Counted from the stretch's first letter, positions 1-8,637 are shown. The stretch is DNA of 64,000 bases from Chlorogloeopsis fritschii PCC 6912 (GCF_000317285.1 NZ_AJLN01000085.1:115596-179595), one strand, 5' to 3'. Program-made: numbers and translations. The notes: a model not told the origin generated them from the sequence alone.

Positions 1-528
1 ACCTACTCACTCGATCAGATCCAAGGGGATCTGAAGGTGAACCCAGATGGTAGCCTTACTTTTGTGGAAAAAGATGGCTTTGACTTCCAAGCTGCTACCG
101 TTAAACTGCCTGGTGGTGAAATGGTGCCTTTCTTGTTTACAGTCAAAGGTTTGGTTGCTCAATCACAACCTGGCATGACTAGCATTAACACTTCCACGGA
201 TTTTGAAGGTTCTTTCAGAGTTCCTTCCTATCGTGGTGCTACCTTCCTCGATCCCAAAGGACGTGGTGTTGCTAGCGGTTATGACAATGCTGTAGCTCTT
301 CCTGCCCAATCTGATGAAGAACAACTCCTTCGCGCCAATGTCAAGCGTGCTGATGTGCTTGAAGGTAAGATTTCCCTATCTATCGCCAAAGTAGATAGTG
401 CGACTGGTGAGATTGCAGGTACTTTTGAGAGCGAACAGCCCTCCGATACCGATCTAGGTGCTGACGAGCCAGAAGAAGTCAAAGTTCGTGGCATTTTCTA
501 CGCTCGTGTTGAACCAGCTCGTGCCTAA
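1..528 (+). CDS. psbO: Photosystem II manganese-stabilizing protein PsbO, C-terminal part
   Basis: The frame is open from base 1, so the gene starts upstream of the window; about 175 C-terminal residues are present, against about 270 in a full cyanobacterial PsbO precursor. PsbO is the extrinsic lumenal 33-kDa subunit that stabilises the Mn4CaO5 cluster of photosystem II. The visible part carries the family's beta-barrel segments, including the stretches around GEMVPFLFTVKG, STDFEGSFRVPSYRG and FLDPKGRG, and ends with the typical VKVRGIFYARVEP. An internal GTG at 37 is not the start, because homology continues upstream of it. A strong intrinsic terminator follows, so the gene is probably the last in its transcript. 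Confidence 0.96.
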   Translation, partial: TYSLDQIQGDLKVNPDGSLTFVEKDGFDFQAATVKLPGGEMVPFLFTVKGLVAQSQPGMTSINTSTDFEGSFRVPSYRGATFLDPKGRGVASGYDNAVALPAQSDEEQLLRANVKRADVLEGKISLSIAKVDSATGEIAGTFESEQPSDTDLGADEPEEVKVRGIFYARVEPARA

Positions 529-591
529 ATTCTTTTGAGTGCAGCAACTTACTGCTACTCAAGACTGTATTTTTCACTGTAAAGGCGATCG

Positions 592-645
592 CTACCCCTT
601 GTCTTCCTTGCAAACGTTTTGAAGGAGATTGAGGGGTAGTTTTTT
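592..645 (+). terminator. Rho-independent terminator of psbO
   Basis: Arms CTACCCCT (592-599) and AGGGGTAG (632-639) pair. An inner TCCTT/AAGGA stem extends the hairpin, and a run of T follows at 640-645. It lies 64 bases after the psbO stop. Confidence 0.8.
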
Positions 646-664
646 ACTTTTGAGCATTGCCATC

Positions 665-862
665 CGGTAATTGGGGATTGGGTGTTAGGGATTGGGTATT
701 GGGCTTCCGCCGTGAGCCTCAGCCGAACGATACTGGTGATTGGGTATTGGGGATTAGGTACTAGGATTTCTTAATTCCTAGTCCCTAGTCCCTAGTCCCT
801 AGTCCCCTGTCCCCTGTCACCTGTCACCTATCCCCTAATCCCTAGCCCCCACCCCTAACTCT
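665..862. repeat. STRR heptanucleotide tandem repeats
   Basis: Degenerate 7-base units, best preserved at 778-810 as repeated CCCTAGT, then CCCCTGT variants. This is the STRR class known from heterocystous cyanobacteria. There is no coding potential. Confidence 0.8.
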
Positions 863-947
863 GTAAAAATAGCACTGATACCGCAAAAATATATCGGAGA
901 TTTGGGCATCCTAAAAATCAGAAGCCAAGTATTTTTATGTACTCACC

Positions 948-1724
948 ATGTCAACTTTTATATTTATTGCCCAATCACCTGGAACAAAGACAAAAAAGAT
1001 TTCTCAGCAAGTTCCCGCAAGCGAATCACAATTACCGCCGATATTGGTAGCTACTAGTGGGGGTTTAGCCTTACTTGTGATTGCTTTGATTATCTTTGGT
1101 AATATCCAAATAAATAAGCTTAAGAAAAAAATTAAATTTGAACAATTTCGGGCACGGGAAATAGAGAAAAAGTTTAAATTAGCTTTGGAAACGATCCGCA
1201 AAATGGAGACTAATCCCGATTTAATCAACTCACGGGAATTTAACCTAGATTATCTGCGAATGCGGATGTCAGAAGAGGTATTTCATTTTGCTATTGTTAA
1301 TCAAATTAAAATCAAAATTAAAGACAAAATTTCTCAAGCACTGCGCCCCAATCAAGCTCAACAAGGGGTAGTGGGCATTGCCAGTAATGCCGGGAGGCAG
1401 GTGGATGAAATGTTTGACGTTGAGTATGAAACTGGCAATGCACCAAATATTACAAAGCGAGTCTTGTTTCGCGTTCAAATCCGATTAATGAAGTTACCAA
1501 CCCAACCCACGTCTGCCACAATTAGCCAAATTATAGACTGTATTGAAACTTATCTTAGTCCTATAGACGAGGAAGATAATTGGCAACCGACGATTCAAGG
1601 CAGGGTTGCCTATATGCATTGGGATCAAAAGGCTAAACCCACTCCTTTGTTAGTACTAGAGCAGTCGAATGAAGGTGTAAATGTAACTTTCCGTACTAGC
1701 CGTCAACCAAACTCTCTAAAATAA
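948..1724 (+). CDS. Conserved hypothetical membrane-anchored protein
   Basis: A 258-residue protein I cannot assign. A polar N-terminus of about 30 residues is followed by one hydrophobic segment (about residues 31-52, ILVATSGGLALLVIALIIFG). A highly basic, probably coiled-coil stretch follows (INKLKKKIKFEQFRAREIEKK), then a soluble domain of about 170 residues. This looks like a single-pass protein with a cytoplasmic or periplasmic C-domain. It stands alone between psbO and the minus-strand devBCA genes. ATG start after a sequence with no obvious ribosome-binding site. Base composition resembles its neighbours. Coding status is likely from length and composition; the function is unknown. Confidence 0.7.
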   Translation: MSTFIFIAQSPGTKTKKISQQVPASESQLPPILVATSGGLALLVIALIIFGNIQINKLKKKIKFEQFRAREIEKKFKLALETIRKMETNPDLINSREFNLDYLRMRMSEEVFHFAIVNQIKIKIKDKISQALRPNQAQQGVVGIASNAGRQVDEMFDVEYETGNAPNITKRVLFRVQIRLMKLPTQPTSATISQIIDCIETYLSPIDEEDNWQPTIQGRVAYMHWDQKAKPTPLLVLEQSNEGVNVTFRTSRQPNSLK

Positions 1725-1897
1725 GTAGTTGGACAAAATAAAATTCATTCGTGGAGACAGTGTTGGGGAACGGGGAATAGGGAATAAGGAGACAAGCAGG
1801 GGAGCTTCAGGGACAGAGGAGAACAACCAGCTACTAACCACTAACTAATGACTAATGGCAACCTTAACTAGTTAACTTGGATTTGTACCGATCAGAG

Positions 1898-2608
1898 TTA
1901 TAACTTTCTTTCTACTGCACTATGGGATTGACGGACTAAAATACCATCTTCCATTTCTACGATGCGATCGGCTATATCCAAAATCCGGTTGTCGTGAGTT
2001 ACTAACAATATCGAAGTTCCCTTTTCTTTGGCAAGATGCTGCATGATTTCTACTACATCTCGCCCTGATTGTTTATCTAAAGCTGCTGTGGGTTCGTCTG
2101 CTAAAACCAATGGAGGATTATTTACCAAAGCACGAGCGATCGCAATCCTTTGTTTTTGTCCGCCAGAAAGACTATCAGGATAGTAATTAACTCTTTGTCC
2201 TAAACCAACCGCTCTGAGAATCCCTTCTGCTTTAGCAATCGCTTCTTGCTGAGAAATATGTTTATTTAGTTCTACCGCCATTTGTACATTTTGCCTAGCG
2301 GTTAAGAACTCTAATAAGTTGTGAGCTTGAAAAATATAACCAATATTGCGCCGCAGGCTAACTAGTTTTGCTTGACTAGCTCTATATAGCTCTTCACCTA
2401 GAAATTTTAAACTACCTTCTTGTACAGATCGTAAACCACCAATCAAGCTTAGTAAAGTTGTTTTACCAGAACCTGATGGGCCTGTCATAATTACAATTTC
2501 TCCTGAATAAATTTCCAGGTTTATATCAAATAAAATTTGTCTCCTCAATGCACCTTTACCATAGTAGTGATTGAGATGTTTAATTGAAATTACAGGTTCT
2601 CTTTTCAT
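1898..2608 (-). CDS. devA: DevA-type ABC transporter ATP-binding protein
   Basis: A 236-residue ATPase of the LolD/MacB/DevA class. Walker A GPSGSGKTT (about residues 43-51), the Q-loop in YIFQAHNL, signature LSGGQKQR and Walker B LVLADEPTA are all present. It is the last gene of devB-devC-devA on the minus strand. In Anabaena the DevBCA complex, with TolC, exports heterocyst glycolipids. Nostocales carry several paralogous devBCA sets, so this may be a paralogue rather than the heterocyst-essential copy. It is separated from devC by 332 bases filled with two mobile-looking repeats, which is unusual for an operon in which these genes normally lie close together. Confidence 0.88.
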   Translation of the reverse strand: MKREPVISIKHLNHYYGKGALRRQILFDINLEIYSGEIVIMTGPSGSGKTTLLSLIGGLRSVQEGSLKFLGEELYRASQAKLVSLRRNIGYIFQAHNLLEFLTARQNVQMAVELNKHISQQEAIAKAEGILRAVGLGQRVNYYPDSLSGGQKQRIAIARALVNNPPLVLADEPTAALDKQSGRDVVEIMQHLAKEKGTSILLVTHDNRILDIADRIVEMEDGILVRQSHSAVERKL

Positions 2609-2650
2609 AGATAGTGTTTAGTGGTTAGTAGATAGTGGTTAGTAGTTAGC

Positions 2651-2741
2651 AGGACTTACGCACGAGTTACGGAATAATTAACCGCAGAGAACGCAGAGTA
2701 CACGGAGAAAAGAGGGTTTTAGAGGAATTTTGCGTAAGTTC
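2651..2741. repeat. Inverted-repeat element with AGGACTTACGCA ends
   Basis: The left end AGGACTTACGCA (2651-2662) and right end TGCGTAAGTTCT (2731-2742) are imperfect inverted copies about 90 bases apart. There is no open reading frame inside. It has the architecture of a small non-autonomous (MITE-like) element. Confidence 0.6.
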
Positions 2742-2743
2742 TA

Positions 2744-2810
2744 GTAGGAGCGGGTTTTATTTACAGGTATTCGTAATCATGAGAAAGATTTTGTTCCAAC
2801 CCGTCCGTAC
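2744..2810. repeat. Family-B hairpin repeat, copy 1
   Basis: Starts GTAGGAGCGGGTTTT and ends AACCCGTCCGTAC, so the ends are complementary. The length is 67 bases, like the other family-B copies at 7483, 28730, 50863 and 58114. Confidence 0.7.
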
Positions 2811-2940
2811 AGTAGTAAGTAGAGGTGTGTTTATTATTTCCTAAATGTGCCTATACAGTATATTTAGATGTTCTTAATTTCATAAAAATTCAAATTCTTA
2901 ATTTGATTAATCAGAGAGATTTTCATAATTTATAATTCAT

Positions 2941-4098
2941 TTAAAAAATGTCTGCGGGGTCAGCGGAGCGGAGTTTTCTGACGGCAATTGCACCAGAAAT
3001 AAAACACATAATAATCGTTAAAAGTAGCACTTGTATTGCTCGTGCAAAACTCATAAAAACTGGTAGTAGTGTTGCTTCTCTAGCCTTTTGATATAAAAAT
3101 AGAGCAAAAGCAAATCCTGGCAGATATCCTAAAATTGCCAAAATTAAAGCTTCTTGTAAAATTACTACTAAAAAATATTTTTGTGCGTAACCGATAGCTT
3201 TGAGAGTTGCATACTCAACTAGATGATCTGCCACCTCAGTATAGAGAATTTGATAAACAATCACGGTTCCGACAATAAAACCCATGATTGTACCCAAAGT
3301 GAAAATAAATCCTATCGCTGTACTACTTGCCCAGAACTGTCTTTCTTTATCAATAAATTCTTGTTTAGTTAAAACTTTGACATCTTGTTGTAAATATTTT
3401 CTCAAATCTTTAGCAACTGCTTCTACGTTTGCTCCTGGTTTTAATCTAATCAGTCCAATACTAATTAATCCTTTTTGTCGAATTGGGAAGAGGCGCAGGA
3501 AATTAACATCACTAGTAATCAAGTTACCATCTGCACCAAAAGATGCACCTAAAGTAAATAATCCTCCTACTTTTATCAGTCTCCTTTGAACTTCTGCGGT
3601 GACAATTTTACCTTGAGCAAATTCAGCAACAATTGGGCCATATTCCTGTCGAGAAGCTCTATCATATAACACTACGTCAGGTATTTTTATACTATCTAGG
3701 TTCTGCTCTAATCCAGGTATGTTTAATATATTAGATGTTGGATTAATACCAACAACAAGAAGATTGCGAGGAATTCCTGTAACGGGATTTTTCCAGCTAG
3801 TATAGTCTAAATATATAGGGTGTACTGATTTTACTGCTGGTAAATCTAAAGCTCGATATAGCCGTCGTTGAGAAAAAGGCTTTAAAGATAAAAGAGCGCT
3901 AGATTGGGGACTAAGAAGAACGATGTCACCTTGTAAGCTGTTATGGAATCTAACATTACTGTAATACAAAGAATCTCGAAAACCAAGTTGCATAAACATG
4001 AGAATATCAGCAAATGCAATTCCTGCTAAGGCTACAGCTAGACGTGTTTTTTCTCGCTTTAATTGTAACCATGCTAGAGGAAGTTTACCGCCAAACAT
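2941..4098 (-). CDS. devC: DevC-type ABC transporter permease (FtsX-like)
   Basis: A 385-residue membrane protein of the DevC/MacB-permease class. One hydrophobic segment lies near the N-terminus (about residues 19-40), followed by a large extracytoplasmic domain (about 40-255). A C-terminal FtsX-like bundle of three segments (about 257-285, 308-335, 345-370) ends in the basic tail VRKLRSADPADIF. It would form the transmembrane channel of the DevBCA exporter with the DevB fusion protein and the DevA ATPase. It lies 84 bases downstream of devB. ATG start beginning MFGGKLPLAWLQLKREK, typical of the family. Confidence 0.9.
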   Translation of the reverse strand: MFGGKLPLAWLQLKREKTRLAVALAGIAFADILMFMQLGFRDSLYYSNVRFHNSLQGDIVLLSPQSSALLSLKPFSQRRLYRALDLPAVKSVHPIYLDYTSWKNPVTGIPRNLLVVGINPTSNILNIPGLEQNLDSIKIPDVVLYDRASRQEYGPIVAEFAQGKIVTAEVQRRLIKVGGLFTLGASFGADGNLITSDVNFLRLFPIRQKGLISIGLIRLKPGANVEAVAKDLRKYLQQDVKVLTKQEFIDKERQFWASSTAIGFIFTLGTIMGFIVGTVIVYQILYTEVADHLVEYATLKAIGYAQKYFLVVILQEALILAILGYLPGFAFALFLYQKAREATLLPVFMSFARAIQVLLLTIIMCFISGAIAVRKLRSADPADIF

Positions 4099-4182
4099 TA
4101 TCTTTATCTCCCAAAAATTTGAAAAAAATTATAAGTTTATAACGATGAATTAGACACGAATTATTATTTGAAAATTCGTGAT

Positions 4183-5478
4183 TTAGATTTTGATACCAAC
4201 AACTACCTTGGCATAAGTTAAGCCTGCAACCTTGGCACTGTCTGATGGAGATAGAGCAATTTTGACTTCCACAACTCTGGCATCAACATCTGCTGCTGGA
4301 TCTGTATTTAGTACGTCTTTCTTACCAATTTTTCTACCAATCTCAGCTACAGTTCCTTGCAATTCTCCGCTAAAAGCCCCATTATCACTAGTAATTGTCA
4401 CTTCTTGACCTAAACGCACTTTACCAATACTGTCTTCAGAAACTTCTGCGACAACCATCATTTGATCTGTTCGTCCAATTTCAGCAATCCCATCTACGCC
4501 CATAGTTTCTCCAGACTTGGTGTGAACTTTTAAAATTTCTCCGGCAATGGGTGCTTTCAGATAGCTCAACCGCAGCTGTGCTTCCGCCTTTTTGAGAGTG
4601 GCGATCGCATTCACAACTTGAGCTTGTGCTATTTGTATACTGTTAGGACTAACTTCTAGAAGTCTTTGCAATCTAGTTCTTTCTTCGTCGATTTGTTGTT
4701 GCAAAATAGCTATAGTTTTATCCCGGCTAACTTTAGCTTCTGCAATTTGCTGTTGTAGAGTAGCGATCGCCTGTCTGCGGCTAGCTTGGCTTTCGGCTAG
4801 TTGCTGAGTAGTAGTTGTGGCACTCAAGCGTCTCCTGTCGCGTTCTTGTTGAGAAATTGCACCTTCTGTGTATAAAAAATCGTAGCGTTGAGCATCAACT
4901 AGGGCATTACGTTGTTCTGCTTGGATGCGAGCCACCGTCGCTCTAAAAACATCCTGTTGCCCTCGCAATTCAGCTTCAACACGATTTATCAATGCTTGTT
5001 GAGCAACAGCTTCACCACGTAACTGGGCTTGTAAGCGAGCAATCACCGCTTTTTGAGCTTGAATGTCCCTTGGCATACCAGCTTTGACTTGCGCCCAGTT
5101 AGCTCTGGCTTCTAAGAGTCTTGCTCTTGCTTCTTCTACTATTGCTGTGTTGGTGGCAAAGTTATCTAAAATAGCAATTACTTGCCCTTTTTTAACACGC
5201 TCTCCTTCTTTGACAAACAGTTGCTCAACTCGTGTGCCTCCCTGAACTCCTGCTGGAGCAGAAAGTTTAATCACTTCTCCTTGCGGCTCCAAGCGCCCCA
5301 TTGCATGAATACTATTCACAACAGGTTTGCTGGTAACAGGCTCGTTGAGCTTTTGAAGTTGCTCTAGTTTAGCCATAGTCAGCACTCCAGCGGCAACTGT
5401 TACCGGTAGAGCTATAGCGATCGCCCACAAAACCTGGGGCTGTTCGTTTAACCTTGTCTCTTCTCTTGCCCTTGACAT
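4183..5478 (-). CDS. devB: DevB-type membrane fusion (HlyD-like) protein
   Basis: A 431-residue periplasmic adaptor. An N-terminal membrane anchor (about residues 18-36) is followed by a biotinyl-lipoyl-like half motif (LEPQGEVIKLSAPAGVQG... VKEGERVKKGQVIAILD). A long coiled-coil hairpin rich in Gln, Ala and Arg follows (about 100-290). The second lipoyl half (LKAPIAGEILKVHTKSGE) and a beta-barrel domain complete it. HlyD-family adaptors link an inner-membrane ABC exporter to outer-membrane TolC. It is the first gene of the devBCA set. I searched its upstream region by eye for an NtcA-type GTA-N8-TAC site and did not find a convincing one. Confidence 0.9.
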   Translation of the reverse strand: MSRAREETRLNEQPQVLWAIAIALPVTVAAGVLTMAKLEQLQKLNEPVTSKPVVNSIHAMGRLEPQGEVIKLSAPAGVQGGTRVEQLFVKEGERVKKGQVIAILDNFATNTAIVEEARARLLEARANWAQVKAGMPRDIQAQKAVIARLQAQLRGEAVAQQALINRVEAELRGQQDVFRATVARIQAEQRNALVDAQRYDFLYTEGAISQQERDRRRLSATTTTQQLAESQASRRQAIATLQQQIAEAKVSRDKTIAILQQQIDEERTRLQRLLEVSPNSIQIAQAQVVNAIATLKKAEAQLRLSYLKAPIAGEILKVHTKSGETMGVDGIAEIGRTDQMMVVAEVSEDSIGKVRLGQEVTITSDNGAFSGELQGTVAEIGRKIGKKDVLNTDPAADVDARVVEVKIALSPSDSAKVAGLTYAKVVVGIKI

Positions 5479-5638
5479 GGTATGTTGGTTGTCTGAAGTT
5501 TACTAACGAAAGTAAAAAGCAAGTCAAACATAATTAAATTAGTCAACAAAAATTCGTCGTTAACGAATAAATGTCAAGGATAACTAACAGTAACTTCAAG
5601 GTGTATGTCGCTGAAAATCATAAAATTTAAGAACATTC

Positions 5639-5667
5639 AACGCCACAGTTTTCACAATGGCGTTTTT
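5639..5667 (+). terminator. Terminator-like hairpin with T-tract, no known gene upstream
   Basis: AACGCCA pairs with TGGCGTT, and TTTT follows on the plus strand. No plus-strand gene precedes it; the divergent neighbour devB starts at 5478. It could end an unannotated short RNA or be incidental. Confidence 0.4.
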
Positions 5668-6343
5668 GGTTTCATGAATATTCAATAATTTGAAATAACA
5701 CGAATTTCCTCTATAGGCGAAACAAATCTTTTTGTAGAGACTTGTCATGGCACGTCTCCACAAGATTAATGTCAATGAAATGGGATGAGGAAAAATGCAA
5801 AAAATCGTGCCTATACAACTCTTGAAAATGAGTTACAGGCTATTTGAAGCAATTTTATTTGTCAACTTCAACTACCTTATGCTTGTTGTCTAAAATTTAC
5901 TGCTTGATGAGATTTACTTGTACAATGTTCATAAAAAACTACTGCAAAAAAAGACATAACTAGTACCGAGCTATCAGTTTCTTTCATTGCAAAAGCCAAA
6001 ATTGAAAATTCAAAATTTGTACCCGTTAGACACACCCGGCTGTTTGAAGAGATGCTGTGGACTTTGAGGGTACTTTTGCTTAAGTACTTGTTGAAATGGA
6101 TTTATTGCCATCCATTTGAGGAATTTGAGTTGAATGAGAGTTGATTTTAACTGTGTAGTTTTCTTCTATCAATCGTTACTTACACTTACTCAGATTATTT
6201 TTGGATTTTTACTTCCAAAATCCTCCTCTGGCTTTTTATTTTGTTTTACTCCATTGTACTCTCGTTAAATGAATTCTACATTAATAGATTTTTGTGAAAC
6301 GTAACAGAGTCTACAGATGATGGGTAAGATTTTGGAAAAGAAA

Positions 6344-6442
6344 GAGAGCATAAAGGATGAAATCTCAAGGCTACTTGCTGAAGTGTAAATATGACTTAAT
6401 TAGTTCATACTGTACAATTTACACTTCACACTTTACGCTCTC
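6344..6442. repeat. 99-bp imperfect inverted repeat
   Basis: The left end GAGAGCATAAAG and right end CTTTACGCTCTC are inverted copies with one mismatch. Inside, AAGTGTAAAT (left) and ATTTACACTT (right) pair again. The whole segment can fold as one long hairpin with a bulge on the left arm. It is probably a small non-autonomous element. Confidence 0.5.
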
Positions 6443-6519
6443 GCTGTTTAGTTGCTACCAAAGAAAGCAGCTTAAGAAATAAGTACGTAGACTGATAACT
6501 TGTACCACTCTCAATAACA

Positions 6520-6586
6520 GTAAGGTGGGCACTGTCCACAAAGTAAAAATAAGGGCTTGAGGAAATTTAGGCAGTGCCCACCCTAC
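6520..6586. repeat. Family-A hairpin repeat, copy 1
   Basis: Starts GTAAGGTGGGCACTG and ends CAGTGCCCACCCTAC, with AAATAAGGGCTTGAGG in the middle. 67 bases. It lies just downstream of the pcyA stop (minus strand) and could act as its terminator. Confidence 0.75.
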
Positions 6587-6619
6587 AAAAATAGCTTCTG
6601 CCTTCTGCCTTCTACTTAT

Positions 6620-7354
6620 TTAATTTGGCAAATCAAACAAAACTGTAGACATATAATTTTCTGCCCATTCTGAACCAAAAGCTTTTTCCAGAACGCGACG
6701 AGTTTTGTCATTTTGCTGTTGGTTGCTGCAATAATTACGTTGTCCGGCCAGAATTTGTTTCACCTTGTCGGATGAAACTGGTGTAGAAGCGATCGCATTT
6801 TGACAGTGAATTTCTAGAAAAGCCTGCACGTGCTTGAGAAACATCGCTTCTTCTTCTGGTGAAGCCGGGCGGACAAAGACACAAAAATCAGAAAAGATAT
6901 GTCCCCATTCAGGTAATTCTCGCGGTTGGGAAAAATTGACTTTTGGTAGTGCCGAGAGTGAGGAAATATAAGATTCTGGTAAAGAGCGATCGGAACTAAC
7001 TGGTGAAAGATCGGCGATCGCTGCACTAATTTGACCCCTACCTCCGACTAAATCGCAACCAAACATCGGCAAATCGTATTCTGGGCGAGGAAACATGACA
7101 CAGTGTAAAATATCCAGCATATTTCCCACTTTTGCCAGTTCCAAGTGCAATTTGCGAAATTGGGGTGTTTGATAGCAGCGATTTTCGATGGTTAGTTTTT
7201 CGCCTTCCAGTCTGCCTTCTACATACCCCAGATCCGCAGGCAAATTGTAGGGTGACAGATCTAGGTGCTGTTGCCAAGCTGCTTCAATACTATCAGCCAG
7301 TTGACGAATGAGAGGATGTTGTTGCTCGCGTAGTGAGGGCTTAATCGTTAACAT
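6620..7354 (-). CDS. pcyA: Phycocyanobilin:ferredoxin oxidoreductase PcyA
   Basis: A 244-residue bilin reductase that converts biliverdin IXalpha to phycocyanobilin with four electrons from ferredoxin, supplying the phycobilisome and phytochrome chromophore. The catalytic residues known from the Synechocystis enzyme (Glu76, His88, Asp105) correspond here to E72, H84 and D101, with a uniform offset of four. H84 and D101 lie in the conserved stretch [21 protein letters not shown]. Length is typical. The start ATG (7352-7354) overlaps the 3' end of a short minus-strand frame that looks like the tail of another gene, described separately. Confidence 0.95.
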   Translation of the reverse strand: MLTIKPSLREQQHPLIRQLADSIEAAWQQHLDLSPYNLPADLGYVEGRLEGEKLTIENRCYQTPQFRKLHLELAKVGNMLDILHCVMFPRPEYDLPMFGCDLVGGRGQISAAIADLSPVSSDRSLPESYISSLSALPKVNFSQPRELPEWGHIFSDFCVFVRPASPEEEAMFLKHVQAFLEIHCQNAIASTPVSSDKVKQILAGQRNYCSNQQQNDKTRRVLEKAFGSEWAENYMSTVLFDLPN

Positions 7355-7443
7355 CTTTTAACCAAAGAATCTTATCTAGTGGCCAGTGTACAGCCCGCCA
7401 CGCACTTGCTAATGTCACTGCAACATAACCAAACAGTAACCAA
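7341..7443 (-). pseudogene. Possible decapitated gene remnant overlapping the pcyA start
   Basis: On the minus strand a frame reads LFGYVAVTLASAWRAVHWPL... and ends DVND* with its stop 12 bases inside pcyA. Such a short overlap is typical of translationally coupled genes. The peptide looks like the hydrophobic tail of a real membrane protein. Upstream the frame runs straight into STRR repeats and hits a stop within a few codons, so the rest of the gene appears lost. The source family is not recognised. Confidence 0.4.
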
Positions 7444-7482
7444 GTGGTTAGTAGTTAGTCATTAGTCATTAGTTATTTGTTA

Positions 7483-7550
7483 GTAGGGGCGGGTTTTGTT
7501 GATTATCTTTGGGTTAAAACTGATAATTTATCTTCTAAACCCGCCCGTAC
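7483..7550. repeat. Family-B hairpin repeat, copy 2
   Basis: GTAGGGGCGGGTTTTG at the left and CTAAACCCGCCCGTAC at the right; 68 bases. The middle (TTGATTATCTTTGGGTTAAAAC) is very close to the copy at 28730 and also resembles the one at about 31930. STRR sequence flanks it on both sides. Confidence 0.8.
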
Positions 7551-7642
7551 AGTGGTTAGTAGTTAGTGGTTAGTGGTTATTCCCCCATCTCCCCAGCTTC
7601 CCCATCTCCCACTCTCCCCCTCCCCTTGTTACCCTCCCTCAT

Positions 7643-8326
7643 CTACGCTGCAGGCAAAGGTTCTTGAACATTGGTTTCCAATTTTTCTAATGTATATGGA
7701 TCGATTGCTTCTAGTTCGCCATGATTGATGCTCCAGCAACAGTCGGCGATCGCTAACAAATCTCCCGCGTCATGGGTTACTACTAGTAAAGTCCGATCTC
7801 TTTTTAGTTTTGCCAATAAATTTACCAGTTGCCTACGCATCGACCAATCCAACCCAGCTGTAGGTTCATCCAACAATAATAAATTTGGCTGGCGAATTAA
7901 TTGTACGGCTAAAGCCAAACGTCGTTGCTGACCACCGCTTAAGGCATGGGGTGATGACGAAAGTGATAAATGCTCTAACCCTACTTCTTGCAATGCCTGC
8001 CTAACTCGCTCTGTTCCCAACTCTGGATGTCCCAAGCGCAATTCTTCTAAAATCGTACCGCCACAAAAATGGCGTTCGGGGAACTGAAACACTAATCCTG
8101 CCAATTGTTGTAGCTGTTCGGCAGTCAGATTTTGTTCGCGCCAGAAAACATAGCCAGAAGTGGGTTCAGCTAAACCAGACAAAATTTCGAGTAACGTGCT
8201 TTTGCCAGAACCACTCGGCCCGATAATCAGACCTAACTGTTGGGGTGCTAAGTTCAAATTAATAGATTTGAGAATCGAAGTTGGGCAAGCTGTAGGGTGA
8301 TAAATTAGATTTTTAAGATAGAGCAT
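7643..8326 (-). CDS. ABC transporter ATP-binding protein, ECF/CbiO-like
   Basis: A 227-residue stand-alone ATPase. Walker A GPSGSGKST (about residues 36-44), Q-loop VFQFPERHFCG, signature LSGGQQRR, Walker B LLLLDEPTAGLD and the switch His in VVTHD are all present. The Q-loop FQFPE and overall shape resemble energy-coupling-factor ATPases (EcfA/CbiO) and the plant plastid NAP14/ABCI11 group. No partner permease or substrate-binding gene adjoins it, so the substrate is unknown. The only neighbouring membrane-like sequence is the short remnant next to pcyA. Confidence 0.8.
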   Translation of the reverse strand: MLYLKNLIYHPTACPTSILKSINLNLAPQQLGLIIGPSGSGKSTLLEILSGLAEPTSGYVFWREQNLTAEQLQQLAGLVFQFPERHFCGGTILEELRLGHPELGTERVRQALQEVGLEHLSLSSSPHALSGGQQRRLALAVQLIRQPNLLLLDEPTAGLDWSMRRQLVNLLAKLKRDRTLLVVTHDAGDLLAIADCCWSINHGELEAIDPYTLEKLETNVQEPLPAA

Positions 8327-8637
8327 TTGCTAAAAGTACCAAAAAGTCAGCAACTTACTTAATTAACTACACTGCGAGCGGTTGCAAAGTCCCGAAAATT
8401 TTGTATTGCATACCCTGCTCACATCTTCTATATAGCAGCTAGAATTACACTGCTGCCTTATTGCAGCGAGTTACAACTTTAAATAATAGCTATAAGAGAA
8501 TGGGAACCTGTAAAAATTACCACAGTCAAACTGTATAAAAATTCAGCCTAACACAATAGCGAGCATGACTCACTTTCTGCATTTTAAGTAACACATTAAA
8601 CAAATTCAACAGCAATTATTCTGAAGGAAACGTAACA
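8327..8637. other. Divergent intergenic stretch, nothing recognised
   Basis: 311 bases between the minus-strand ABC ATPase and the plus-strand TPR gene. It should contain both promoters. I see no repeat element or clear motif, except an AAGGAA purine run 9 bases before the ATG at 8638 that can serve as ribosome-binding site. Confidence 0.5.

Larger units (their letters stand above)
529..947. other. Intergenic stretch: psbO terminator plus STRR block
   Basis: No gene is visible. After the psbO terminator, bases about 665-862 are short tandem repeats. Heptamer units of CCCTAGT, CCCCTGT and TTGGGGA type recur, with the sequence drifting between units. Similar blocks occur elsewhere in the window. 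Confidence 0.7.
2609..2940. other. devC-devA intergenic stretch with repeats
   Basis: 332 bases without a gene. It holds a TAGTGGTTAG-type STRR block (2612-2648), an inverted-repeat element (2651-2741), a family-B hairpin (2744-2810) and AT-rich sequence next to devC. The devA transcript must cross these elements or start inside them. Confidence 0.7.
5479..6619. other. 1.1-kb gene-free stretch with several hairpins
   Basis: No credible protein gene. Hairpins lie at 5639-5667 (AACGCCA/TGGCGTTTTT), 6070-6087 (GTACTT/AAGTAC), 6094-6117 (AAATGGAT/ATCCATTT) and 6203-6223 (GGATTTT/AAAATCC). A 99-bp imperfect inverted repeat (6344-6442) and a family-A hairpin (6520-6586) follow. It is flanked by the start of devB and the end of pcyA, both on the minus strand. 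Confidence 0.7.

Noticed and set aside
37..37. GTG at 37 as the psbO start
   Set aside because: PsbO homology continues upstream to base 1, so the gene begins outside the window.
778..862. Possible CRISPR-like direct repeats (CCCTAGT units)
   Set aside because: Unit length is seven bases with no spacers; this is STRR sequence.
5479..5640. NtcA-binding site upstream of devB
   Set aside because: No GTA-N8-TAC with acceptable match was found by eye, only partial halves.
6316..6387. 23-codon frame starting with two ATG codons
   Set aside because: It lies mostly inside the 99-bp inverted repeat, has no ribosome-binding site and is too short to call.
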